A stretch of 64,000 nt of DNA from Cornus controversa. Taxonomy: Eukaryota > Streptophyta > Magnoliopsida > Cornales > Cornaceae. A program made the position numbers and the translations under genes. Location: positions 13,984,146 to 14,048,145 of the forward strand of contig CM048852.1 in the NCBI GenBank assembly GCA_026545225.1, written 5' to 3'. Positions within the stretch are counted from its first letter, which is position 1. Every line of letters begins with the position of its first letter. Shown here piece after piece: positions 45,357 to 57,108 of this stretch. The notes under the pieces were generated by a model. That model was given only the letters and a program-made list of their open reading frames with translations. It was not told the DNA's origin and did no database searches.

Positions 45357-47042
45357 ATCAATTATCAATCCAAAACATGTTTGTAGTGCAAATTATAAAA
45401 AAACTCTGCTCACAAGTCAATTAAAGTCCACAAGTAAAGAGTTGATAAATCAATTCAAGCTTTTATCAATTGTTGAAAAAAACTATTGTTTTATCCTTAT
45501 ACCATACATGGCAACAAATAAGTAGGAACAGAAGAATTAACTATGGTTGATGACTACATCAATTTAAGTCAATAAAATATGTCAAAAACTTTTGACGCGC
45601 AATTGGACAGAAATGAGAAAAGTATGTTAGAAACTTTTGACTCTACCTCAAACTCGCAATTGGACAGAAATTCGTGGGCAATATGGCAATTGTTGTTTCT
45701 CTGGTTGATTCTTCACTGCAAAGAAACAAATATACAATTTCGAAACCAATAAATGTTGATTTAGAAACAAACAAATTGCAAAAAAATTTAGATGGACACT
45801 GAACAAGAGTTGGTTTGAAGGAAAATAATCTATTACTAGTTTTTTTAACTCTATTTTTGGCAACTTAGTTGAATTGCAAGTTGCTACCAATATTATTCTT
45901 TACAAGTGGGGAATGTTCACGCAAAGAGAAAGTAAATAAAGTAGTAATGAAAAGAACTCTTCAAGAAAAAGGGAAAAAAAAGAACAAGAAAATTGCTTGC
46001 AGATTGATTTAGTCATAAAAAAAAAATGATGCTGAATGAAATTAAACAATGACATTTATTACAATACTCCATCTCAAGTCTTAACAGTAATTATATTTAG
46101 TTATCAACAAGTAGGATATACTTTGCCTATTTTTTATCTCCATATGTTGACCCTTAACTAAGTAAAATAACATAAGTTGTGACATCAAACTAAAAAGGAG
46201 AAGCCAAAGCAAACAAGAAAATAGAAACTAATTTGCCATTGTCATTAGCATTAGTGAATCACTATCACCTACAGATTTGCATACTTAATTTCAAACACAA
46301 CTGTCCCTTGTGTCATCTAACTATCTAAGTATATCTTAAAACATTTGAATATACTGTTGTTACCAAGCTATCAACTTACACCTCGTCTTGTAAGTTTTGG
46401 AAGCCAACAAGCTTGAAACTGTGACCAAAAGTTTTCTGATTATGGAAAACTCATCAAGCTTAATGATCATTGGGCTGCAAATTGAAGTCCATTGAGCCTA
46501 ATTTGGTTGAAAATGTTACTGTGCCACCTATATTGACCTTAGTGTTCCTATGGAGTGCTATATTCACAAAATTCATTTAGCATATCCATCGAAAACTTCA
46601 GTGTCAAAACTCAACTTCAGCATATCCATTCAGTGGATGCTTCAAACATCAACTTCAATGTCTTGCTACCAGTTTTTGCAATGTCCATGACATCATTTAT
46701 CTCTATACATCTATGAATAATTTGTAATTATACCCACTTTGTCGATGATCCTATGCCATTTGGCCACGCAAGAAACCCGTTTTAAGCCCACACCTCCCTT
46801 CGAGGGAGGAAAGGTTATATCAATTGGACTAATGCTCAGTGTTGTAATATAATTAATGAAATAAATAATAAAACAAGATGAAAGTTATGCCCTTCATATA
46901 TCTTTAATCAATAAATGTATTGTGATCATGACACCTTGGTTGGGAGTATTTGAGTGGTTGACACCATTTTGCTGGCATTTGCTGGCAGTGTCATTAACTT
47001 TTTGCAAGGAGTGTTGTGCTAAGTTTTTAAGTGTTGATACTT
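45357..47042. other. CACTA interior, unassigned
   Basis: AT-rich, with no gene recognised. Around 46,780-46,850 the minus strand shows a faint tRNA-like phrase (TTAGTCCAATTGATATAACC) that may be a further SINE relic. Confidence 0.35.
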
Positions 47043-47146
47043 CTTTTTTATTATAGCAACCTTCATTCCAATTGGGACTTGAACCCTGTATCTCGCCATT
47101 TGGTGGTGGGAAGACTTACCAATTAAACTAATCGGTGGCAAGTTGT
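47043..47146 (-). mobile_element. tRNA-derived SINE candidate
   Basis: On the minus strand, TTAGTTTAATTGGTAAG (A-box-like, about 47,130-47,115) is followed about 30 bases later by GGGTTCAAGTCCC (a good RNA polymerase III B box, 47,086-47,074), then an A-rich end. The cloverleaf is not intact, so a SINE head is more likely than a tRNA gene. No target-site duplication was fixed. Confidence 0.5.
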
Positions 47147-47379
47147 TATATGTATCATGAAGAATTTTCTGTTTCCTCTTTTCAATCGAAATAAATTGCA
47201 GTCAAAATTTATTTTCTGTCAGTGAGTATCCCATGGAAGGAATCTATATGACACAAACAAAAATACTTTGATTATTTATAGTAACAAAAGCAGAGACAAA
47301 TGCTGGAGATTGACTTGAAAGTGAACTTATTTCAAGAACATCCGATTTGGAGTAACAGAGGAATGAGGAGCAGAGGAAG

Positions 47380-48505
47380 GAGATTGTGGAGAAAATGGTA
47401 TAAATCTTGTTGTTCATTCTCGTTCTATTTCTTGATTTTACCAAAATAATTAAGAATTTCACAAATATTTGCAATATTATCAGATAATGGAAAATTATTG
47501 TGAATTGCTGAATTATATAGGGTTAATCATGTAAGCTTAATAAACGCATGCCATATTAAACACTGTATTTCAAAATTAATCTATATATCTAGCTCAAAAT
47601 CATCTGAAAGGGTTTTATTGAGTACAGTTGAATTTAGTTCAAAGAACCAACCTACCTCTGTAAAAGATAGTTGAATTCATTTGACTCAAAATCATCTGAA
47701 AGTGATAGTTCCTATATAGGATTTGTAAAAGATATATAGTAACAAATAACATGTTCTAACAAAAGCAGGAACTTAGGCTAAGAACTGAGATTGAAGAAGA
47801 GGAAGGAAAGCTCAAAGACACTTTTGAGCATCAGCAGAAGTAGGTTGTCGAGCAAAATGAGAATCCAGGTGCAGGTATAATGTCCACAAAATGAGAGTAT
47901 TGTGAGTATATATATTGTATTTCAAATTAGGCATGTGCTAGCTGTTAAACTTAAGGTCTTAGTTTTGAGTAGATTTTGTTTCCTCATTTGATCATTTTTT
48001 TTATTGATAATAATGATAGAAAAAAAGATTGAACTTTCTTATGCAAACTATTTAAATTTCAATCATCCACCATAACATTCAAATTTCCTCTAAATGTTAT
48101 GGAAACTATTTTTTAAAATGTGTTTTGTCATGTGCAGGTTGGCCTAGTCAAAGAGTTCTTGAATATAGTATTTTGAAATTTGATAATAGAAAACTGAAGG
48201 GGAAAATGCTATAAATCTTGTTGGTCCTTCTGGTTCTATTTCTTGATTTTGCCAAATAATTAAGAATTTCACAAATTATTCAAAAATATTTTCAAGACGA
48301 TCAGCTAGTGGCAAATTATTGTGCAAAAATATTCTGCAAAATTTTTCATATATCTACCTCAAAATCATTTGAAACTAATACTTATTGTACATAATTTCTA
48401 ACAAACAACATGTTCTACATGAGGAGGAAGGAAAGCTCAAAGACACTCTTGAGTATCAACAGAAGTAGCTTGCCAACCAAAATGAGAATCCAGCTGCAGG
48501 TGTGT
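47380..48505 (+). repeat. Duplicated gene-like segment with coiled-coil exon
   Basis: Two diverged copies, about 47,380-47,876 and 48,195-48,500. Each starts with AAAATG(G/C)TATAAATCTTGTTG and contains TTCTATTTCTTGATTTT.CC followed by AATTAAGAATTTCACAAAT. Each ends in an exon-like frame (EEGKLKDTFEHQQK / EEGKLKDTLEYQQK, then a stop, then QNENP) closed by GCAG|GT-type signals. Both copies share the TAG after QQK, so the stop predates the duplication or the frame is not coding. It may be related to the coiled-coil region at 49.6-49.9 kb. Confidence 0.6.
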
Positions 48506-49635
48506 GAGCATTAACTTTTGTTTAGTTTTAGATATTATGATTTAACAAATTAATTACAAAAAAAAAAAACCAGAAAAGTCCACAGTGTACTGTCAGTAGC
48601 CCAACCTGCAAATTTGTTTGAATTTTTAAGTTCATTTCATATTTGATATAAGTCAAGTCCTGAGTGTGTGTGTGTATATATATATATATATAAATGTATG
48701 GCATGTATCAAATTTATTGCTGCCTGACTTTGGCTTCTCTCTCTCTCTACCCTGTTATATTGGGATTTTCTATTTTGTTGTTTAGTTTACTTTCTTCAAA
48801 ACTAGCTTCTTGTACTTCTTTATTCTAAAACAAGGTCTACTTCTAAGTTCATAAACAAATTAAGATCTGTTGGACTTTGATATTCATTCATACATTCAGT
48901 TATGAAGCCATTCAGCAGCTCAGGTTCTTTGGGTGATTTGATCTGTCCACCTTAAGGTAAATTGAAATTTTATCACAAAATTAAGAAAACCCTTTTTCTC
49001 AATGATGTTTCATTTCTCATTTAGTTATACTTTCTCTGTTTGGTTGCTTAGAAAACAGAGGAAATTATAGAAGGAAAAAAAATTACATATTTTTTGATCA
49101 ATCAGCTGGGAAAAAATGTTTCTTTTTCTCACTGAAAATTGTTCAAATTGTTTTAGCACTACTCTGATATTCAACTTCTGTTTTCTTTCTACTAATTGTG
49201 AAAATCTTATTATGAGAAAAAAAGAGAGGTTAAAACTCTCTGTTTATTTCTCAATGCAGAGAAAGATCATAAGAACAATGTGGTTTACAGTAGGGAATTC
49301 TAGGCAATGTTGGATGGTTTAGATGAAGAAGATTACTTGGAAGAAAAAATTATTCAGAAGAAAAGGCAATTGAGTTCTATCAAGTGAAGGCATTGGGGAG
49401 GATTTTCGAGGTTGATAAAATAAATGTAGTGTTAATGTTTTTCATATATTTCATGTTTCTGTGAGTATATATATTGTTTTTCAAATTATGCTTATGTTAG
49501 CTGTTAAACTTAAGGTCCTACTGTTAGCTGTTAAAATGATACTAGTTATGTTAAATGAAACAAGCACATGCTAATGGGCAAGTTATAGATCCACAAGTAC
49601 TTGTTCACCCTGATGGCCTCTTGATTATTATTTTC
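48506..49635. other. CACTA interior, unassigned
   Basis: Microsatellites GT/AT near 48,664-48,692 and CT near 48,736-48,748. A phrase TTTTTCAAATTATGC..TTAGCTGTTAAACTTAAGGTC at about 49,480 repeats one at about 47,920. No convincing exon recognised. Confidence 0.35.
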
Positions 49636-49920
49636 AGTGAAGGAACAACTGAACGAAGAGATTCAAGGGAGGATGCATGTTGAGACTCGTGAAGAGGTGG
49701 TGAACAAAGTAAAGGAACGACTTAACAAAGAGATTCAAAACAGGATGAATCAGACCAAAGATCTGGATATGGAGAAGGGGCAACTGAACAATGAGATTCA
49801 ATAGAGGATAAATCAGACCAAAGAGCTGGATATGGAGAATGGACAACTGAACAATGAGATTCAAGAGAGGATGAATCGGACAAAGAGTTGGATATGGAGA
49901 AGGGACAACTGAAAGTTTTA
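49636..49920 (+). repeat. Coiled-coil encoding tandem repeat, about 64 bp unit
   Basis: Three to four units read on the plus strand as Lys/Glu/Asn/Gln-rich heptad-like sequence: QLNEEIQGRM, RLNKEIQNRMNQTKDLDME, QLNNEIQ, INQTKELDMENGQLNNEIQ, ERMN. An in-frame TAG interrupts the third unit and the last unit is frameshifted. The start follows a TTTTCAG-type acceptor (near 49,637). It looks like part of a former coiled-coil protein, either a host fragment carried by the CACTA element or a CACTA accessory gene. I do not recognise the family. The minus-strand 116-aa frame here is its shadow. Confidence 0.5.
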
Positions 49921-50846
49921 CATTCAGAAAGTTTTTCCCTTTTCTTCTATTATGACATATACAACCTTGATTCTTCCATGGCAAAACCTTGAAATTCAGT
50001 ATTTCACAATAATTTTCCTCATGTTTTTCTTTTCCAGAAACGTATTCTAACTAATAACACCAGTCTCTAATCTTGTAGAATCTCAAAACAACTATATTTT
50101 ATAATCTGGATAAGGAGGTTCAAACCTTAACCACCTTTGATAATCACAAGCAATTCAAGGAGGTTTTTCTTTGATAATCACCAGCAACTATATTGCCTAA
50201 TGTGTTCATTTGTGTTATACTATTTGGAAATGGTAAATCATGGCAACCAAGCTATCAAATTACACCAAGATTCTGTAGCAGCTGATACCCATTACAGCCC
50301 GAGACTACCTTTATGTCAGCAAAAGTGGCCACATTTTAAAGCCTTCCTTAAAATACTAACAGCAACAAAGGACTTGAAACAGAGAAACATGCTCTCAATT
50401 GTTGACCACAATTGCCCAGTTTATGAAAAATCTCATAAAAGAACCTAAAGAAGGGCTTGTTCAAAGTGTTGGAATGTTATCATAAAAGTGCACAAATCAT
50501 AGAATGAAGAGTATTACCTGTCTAAAGGGCCTTAATATTGCAGGAGCGGATGAACTGACTCTAAGAAAAGTAGTTCTTACAAAGATACCACCACTTCGCA
50601 ATATACAGTTTATTTCAGCAACCTGACATGTATGAGCAAATAATTTCATTACTTGTGGAACAAAAATGATGTCATTAAATCAGGTTACACTCTGCCTATC
50701 ATTATGCCAATTTTAAAAGCCTTCATCAAATATTACTACACATTTATTGGTTTCAACAACCCATCTTTTCAATTTCTTAAATTTAAATCTCAGATAAGTT
50801 TAGCTGGTCAATAATTTTAGCCAACTCTTACTGCAGTTATTTTCTT

Positions 50847-50878
<32 letters not shown>

Positions 50879-51691
50879 GGTCCACTAGATATGTACTGAA
50901 CACACACCGAAAGCCTCTTAACTCCCAACTGATCAATATGAACTTCAAACCTTGTGCTGTGAAATCATGAGATGGCATTGTTTAAGGGCACTGATGGTTA
51001 TATTGCTGATCTGAATCACCAAATATATTATGTTTTTCTTTTATCTTCCACAATTTACATCACATTTATTTGCTATAGAAGTTGAATTATCTTCTCTGGA
51101 TCTATTTTCAAGTTTCTTTGATTTAATTTAAGAGGCGTACAAGATAGTCTAAGCATCCAATAATCCTTAATCTCTATAGCTGGCTAGGTGACCTACTTTT
51201 TTGGTGGAACAAATAGAACCACTTGGCTAATTTTGTATTTTTCACTCACTGGTAGGCTATTTGAATGCAGAAAAACTATTTACCCATTGTCTGTCCAGAC
51301 ATATGTACTTACTGATGAAACTGATCCACTTGGCAGAGGATAATATTATTAAAAGTTCGACATTGAGGAACAAACTTAACATAAAAACTGTAAAAATCTT
51401 AGTTCAAGCTAGGGGAGTGAATAAGCCATGCTAGAAAAGGAATTTGACTGTTAAATCTTTGCACGACTTAGCTTGGATTGAGTTCAGGCTAAGCTTAATT
51501 GAAGCTCAGGCCTTGCTTTGTATGGGATTTGAAAGACTGATCTGCTAGTCACACAATACCTACATAGAGGTACAAATGCCTAATCAAAGGAGTTATTGGG
51601 TTTTGATTAAGATCTTGGTTCGTTAAACAATCAGCATATGATTTAACCACAATCAGCACATGATTTAACCACTTTTGTTGGTGATTTTAGC
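49921..51691. other. CACTA interior, unassigned
   Basis: A GA microsatellite lies at about 50,856-50,879. The plus-strand frame at 50,137-50,448 has no recognised domain. No other feature seen. Confidence 0.35.
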
Positions 51692-52391
51692 CTATATCAG
51701 TGTGCAATGTGTTATATAAGTGTATTGCTAAGATCATAGCTAATAGGATAAAACCTGTTCTGGATTCATCTATAAGCACTAATCAAGGGGCTTTTGTTCC
51801 TGGTAGAAGTATCACAGACAACTTACTGCTTGCTCAGGAATTGCTAAGGAATTATCACAGAAATAATAAGCCAGCCAGGATTGCAATGAAGGTGGACCTT
51901 AAAAAAGCCTATGATATTGTGTCATGGAGATTTATGGAAGCTACACTAAAAGCCTTCAAAGTTCCAGAGCAGGTTAGAAAGTGGATTATGACCTGTATGA
52001 CAACTGCTAAGTTTTCCATCAATTTGAATGGTAGCTTGGAAGGATATTTTGAGAATGGGAGAGGGTTAAGACAAGGTGATCCTATGTCCCCCTATTTATT
52101 TGTTATGGGGATGGAGGTGTTGACAGGTATATTAAAGTGGCAGATTGAACAGGGAGAATTTGATTATCATTGGAAGTGCTCTAACGAGAAAATCTCTAGC
52201 GTGATTTTTGCGGATGACCTGATGCTTTTCTCAATTGGAAATGTGAGCTCTATAAGGGTTCTAAAGGGTGCTCTCTGTTCTTTTGGAGCTATGTCTGGAC
52301 TAATGCCGATTTTTTCAAAGAGTGTGATGTTTTATTCAGGATTGGATCAAGACTATTATGCTCAAATCAATCATGACCACACTGAATTTTT
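51692..52391 (+). mobile_element. LINE reverse transcriptase, left half
   Basis: Non-LTR reverse transcriptase (RVT_1), open for about 230 codons: RPISVCNVLYKCIAKIIANR at the start, NQGAFVPGRSITDN, KVDLKKAYDIVSW, GLRQGDPMSPYLF, and the catalytic box as FADDLMLF near 52,210. The usual Asp-Asp pair is present. The element is cut at 52,391 by the copia insertion and continues at 59,352. Its 5' part (endonuclease) is missing here, so it was probably 5' truncated. Confidence 0.9.
52387..52391. repeat. Target-site duplication TTTTT (left) of the copia element
   Basis: Five Ts directly before the left LTR match five Ts at 59,347-59,351 after the right LTR. The sequence is low in complexity, but the LINE continues correctly on the other side. 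Confidence 0.65.
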
Positions 52392-53232
52392 TGTTAGAAT
52401 AATAATATTAATAATAATACTTTGGATTTTCTATTATTTAATTCAATATACCATAAATAAACAACACTCGATTGAAATAAAAAATACAATTTATTTATTC
52501 AATACATAACAATAATATTAATAAATAGAACCTGATTGTAGACCGAGGCTCGAATTAAATTCAATCTCCTTAAGACAATTATCGCCCCGCAATGGTGTTG
52601 AACGGACTCTTGGCGATTGTCTCCCAGGATACAACGATCTTCATCTCGATTGGTAGCAACACTTCAAACCAATTGAGCTTCTGCGAACTACCAATGTGTT
52701 AGTACTCTCTCTTTGACTTGACTCTCTTGAACTGTTGATCGAAACCAGACCACAAAAACTTGATATACGACCACTTGTGTTAGGCTATATAGAAAGGGAG
52801 AGTAGAGACGTAGAGAGATGGAAAAGAAATCAGTAAACATATATTTTTTACAAATGAGGCTAATCGGCCTATTTATAGACCACTAGGTGCCTTTTCACGT
52901 TTGTCTGAATAGGCATGGGACATGTTGTTTCACTCCAAGCGTTAAGAGTTGTGATCTTTCGCTGTAAGAGTTGTGATCTTGTGTTGTTTCACTCCAAGCG
53001 TTAAGAGTTGTGATCTTTCGCTGTAAGAGTTGTGATCTTTCGCTGAAAGTGTCTCTTCGTAATTCATATTTAAATGTTTACTCATTACGAACTAACAATC
53101 TCGTGTCTGTTCATTACTTAACAGACATTCTACCACCATGTTATATCCCAACGATGTTATGACAGATATTCTGCCACTCATTCAATATCACTTACAACAC
53201 ATACATGTAATTTTCATTTAATTTTTCCAACA
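52392..53232 (-). repeat. 3' LTR of the copia element
   Basis: 841 bp, TG..CA ends. It contains a short internal direct repeat built on TGTAAGAGTTGTGATCTTTC and CACTCCAAGCGTTAAGAG. Confidence 0.93.
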
Positions 53233-53804
53233 ATCCCCCACATAAATGAAAATTAACCTCAAATGTAAAAAATACTCGACTGACACTAGAGAGAGTACAA
53301 TTGGAAAGTTATTGCATCGGGATAGATAGCTTTTGGCTTTGAATCTTCCTTAGTGTAATACTATCGGATTTACTTGGCTAACTAGTGACATATAGTCTTG
53401 AACTATTTAGCCGTTTGTGTAAAACCAGACAATAGTATACACACAACACCTTTCCGCACAAAGTTGGTTCTTTCGGTTGTGTTCATTTTGGCCCTGAACA
53501 AATCCTGGTATTCATGAGTGCTCTAGAGAATTTAGCCTTTCATTCTCATAGAAGCGGCCCACTTCACACTCATATAGGTGATTCTCTATTAAGAATATCC
53601 TGCCATACCCCACTTGGATTTCCAAGATATAGGAATCACTAAAAGCGTAACTTAACCTAATTCACACGACAGGCAGCACTGTGTCATCTTAGAAATGGCT
53701 AGAAGATATACATCTTCCCAGTGCTACTGATGAGTCACTCAAAACTTCAGTTGTCCCTTTGAATCTAGATCTTGGGATCTCCAGTCAACTAGATGGGGTT
53801 TCCA
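53233..53804 (-). other. Copia 3' untranslated region
   Basis: Region between the end of pol and the polypurine tract. No open frame. The purine tract TGTGGGGGAT lies at about 53,233-53,242 on the minus strand. Confidence 0.7.
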
Positions 53805-56800
53805 TTAAGGTGACTCGGTAAATATAGGCTTTAAGCCCATTCCCCTCGATGACTTATATACTTGCTCTCTTGGTAAACCTTTTGTAAAAGGATCTGCTAT
53901 ATTGTCCATGGACTTCACATATTCAATGGAAATTATTCCATTTGAGAGCAACTGCTTAATGGTATTATGTCTCCTTCTTATATGCCAAGATTTACCATTA
54001 TATATATGACTCTGTGCCCTCCCAATTGCTGATTGACTATCACAATGTATACAAATCGCAGGCACAGGTTTCGGCCAATTTGGAATATCCTCTAGGAAGT
54101 TACGAAGCCACTTTGCTTCTTCACTTGCCTTATCTAAAGCAATGAATTCAGATTCCATTGTGGATCTGGCAATACACGTTTGTTTTGAAGATTTCCAAGA
54201 TACGGCAGCACCACCAAGAGTAAAGATATATCCACTCGTGGATTTTGAGTCTTTTGTATCTGAGATCCAGTTAGCATCACTGTATCCCTCAAGAACAGCT
54301 GGGTACTTTGTATAATGTAATCCCAAATTCAGGGTGTATCTCAAATATCTTAATACCCTAATTATTGCTGTCCAGTGATCCTTTCCTGGATTACTAGTAT
54401 ATCTACTCAGTCTATTTACTGAGTAAGCTATATCGGGTCGTGTGCAGTTCATCACATACATTAGACTGCCTATGATCCGAGAATACTCGAGTTGTGATAT
54501 GCCAGGACCATTATTCTTTGATAAATGAAGATTTAAATCTACAGGAGTCTTAGAAATATTCCTGTCATTTTTATTGAATTTATCTAGTATTTTCTCAATA
54601 TAGTAAGATTGAGATAACATTAGACCTTCTGATGTTTTAGAAATTTTAATTCCTAGAATAACATCAGCAATACCCATATCTTTCATATCAAAGTTATTCG
54701 TCAGCATTTTCTTAGTAGCTTTAATGGTGTCATTACTACCCATGATTAACATATCATCCACATATAGGCAGACAATCACATATTCATCTTGAGTTCTCTT
54801 AGTATACACACATTTATCACACTCGTTGATTTTAAATCCATTTGATAACATCACTTTATCAAATTTCTCATGCCATTGTTTAGGTGCTTGTTTTAATCCA
54901 TAAAGAGATTTAACAAGTCTGCACACTTTCTTCTCTTGTCCTGGAACAATAAACCCTTCTGGTTGTTCCATATAAATTTCTTCATCCAACTCACAATTCA
55001 AGAATGCTGTCTTAACATCCATTTGATGTATTTTGAGATTTTGCAATGCTGCAATTGCGATTAACATTCTAATGGATGTAATTCTTGTTACTGGTGAGTA
55101 TGTGTCAAAGTAATCTAAGCCCTCCTTTTGTTTGTAACCTTTAGCTACAAGTCTGGCTTTATACTTATCTATTGATCCATCAGCTTTCATCTTCCTTTTG
55201 AAAATCCACTTACAACCAAGTGGTTTATTTCCAGGAGGAAGATCCACCAATTCCCAAGTATGGTTTTGTAAGATGGATTCAATTTCACTATTAATAGCCT
55301 CTTTCCACAAAGGAGCTTCTGGAGAAGACACAGCTTCTGTGTATGTTTGAGGCTCATTTTCCAATAAATATGTTAAGAAATCAGGACCAAATGACTTAGA
55401 CATCTTAGTTCTCTTACTACGTCTAAGTTCATCCTCATTTCCCTTTTCTATAGACTTTGGTTCTATAGTTTCTTGACTATCACTATTAATAGTATCACGA
55501 TCTCTTTTAAGAGAGTTCTTATCATGTATATTTTTACAAGGAAATACATTCTCAAAGAACGTTGCATTCCTGGACTCAATAATGGTATTGACATGTATAT
55601 CTGTAATGTCAGATTTATGCACAAGGAATCTATAGGCACTACTATTGTTAGCATAACCAATGAAAATACAATCAATAGTTTTAGGACCTATCCTAACTTT
55701 CTTAGGATCAGGAACAATCACCTTAGCAAGACACCCCCACACTTTCAAGTATTTATAAGAAGGTCTTCGATTTTTCCATAACTCATAAGGTGTCTTATCA
55801 GATTTCTTGTGAGGTATTTTATTGAGAATATGGTTCGCAGAAAGCAAAGCTTCCCCCCACAAGTTCTGTGGTAATCCGGAACTTATCAATAAGGCATTCA
55901 TCATCTCTTTAAGAGTACGATTCTTACGTTCAGCAATACCATTTTGTTGAGGTGAGTAGGGAGCCGTGGTTTGATGAATGATACCAAATTCTGAACAAAG
56001 GTCAGCAAATGGTGCTTCATATTCACCACCCCTATCACTTCTTATTATTTTTATCTTTTTGCCAGTTTGATTCTCTACCTCATTCTTATAATGTTTAAAC
56101 ATTTCTAAGGCTTCATCTTTGCTACGAAGCAAATAGACATAACAGTACCTTGTGCAATCATCAATAAAAGTAATGAAATACTTTTTCCCACCTCTAGTTT
56201 GCACACACTTTAAGTCACAGACATCACTGTGAATTAATTCTAGAGGTTTTGTACTCCTCTTTATGGAGTTAAAAGGAGTTTTCGTTGACTTTGCTTCTAC
56301 ACACGTTTCACACTTATTCGTTGAGTCGATATTAAATTTAGGTAGTAAATTCATATTAATTAATCTGCGTATTGCATCATAATTAACATGTCCTAGTCTA
56401 CCATGCCATATATCAGAAGACTCGATCAAATAAGAAGAAGCATTAACTTTATTATAAAGTTTGGGAATATCGGTTATTACATTGAGTTTAAATAAATTCT
56501 CAATCAAAGACCCTTTTCCCACAAACACACCATTTTTCGTAATAAGTACATTTTGATCAACAAATACTAATTTAAATCCATTTTTACTCAGCAAGGCTCC
56601 AGATACAAGATTTTTCTGGATATCTGGTATATGCAGCACATCATTGAGTGTGAGTTCTTTCCCTGAGGAGCACAATTTTTCCTTGACCTTCAACTTTGGC
56701 AGTAGCGGAGTTCCCCATGAAGACTCGTTCTCCAGGTTCTACTACTTTATAAGCAGTAAATTTACTCCTATCTGAGCAGATATGGCGAGTAGTTCCAGTG

Positions 56801-57012
56801 TCCACCCACCACCCTCGGATTTTGTCTACCAAGTCAATCTTTGAAACCATGGCTGACAGATCTCTATCTGATTCTTTAATAACCAGTTTCTTCATGTGCA
56901 CCTCAGTTGACTTTAATTTGTAGAGCTTTTGTACTCTTCTAGGACAATCTTTAGTACGGTGCCCGTTCCTTTTGCACCCATAGCATTTCCCATTAAATTT
57001 GGGAGGAGTCAT
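53805..57012 (-). pseudogene. Copia gag-pol polyprotein, truncated gag and one frameshift
   Basis: Minus strand. The first 123-codon frame (57,012-56,641) holds the zinc knuckle CYGCKRNGHRTKDC and the aspartic protease start WWVDTGTTRHIC. Near 56,690 a one-base frame change moves into the 962-codon frame that continues the protease ([10 protein letters not shown]). Then follow the GAG-pre-integrase domain ([26 protein letters not shown]), the integrase core with its acidic triad ([30 protein letters not shown]), RVT_2 ([20 protein letters not shown], catalytic YVDDMLIMG) and RNase H ([28 protein letters not shown]), ending about 53,805. Copia polyproteins are about 1,300 residues or more, so gag is largely lost. 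RT, integrase and RNase H look intact. The frameshift and missing gag make autonomous movement unlikely. Confidence 0.92.
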
Positions 57013-57108
57013 CCGTCTGATTGTATGAAATACACCGACAGGTTAATCACGTAATTAAATAATAGAAATCCAATTATACGAAAATATGAAAAATAATTGT
57101 CTTAAGAT

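Noticed and set aside
46770..46850. A further SINE on the minus strand
   Set aside because: Only a weak A-box-like phrase is visible and no credible B box; noted but not annotated.
49634..49984. 116-aa minus-strand Leu/Pro-rich repeat protein
   Set aside because: It is the complementary shadow of the Lys/Glu-rich plus-strand tandem repeat, which has the more protein-like coiled-coil composition.
55473..55781. Plus-strand 102-aa frame and minus 70-aa frame within copia pol
   Set aside because: Shadow frames of the large polyprotein.
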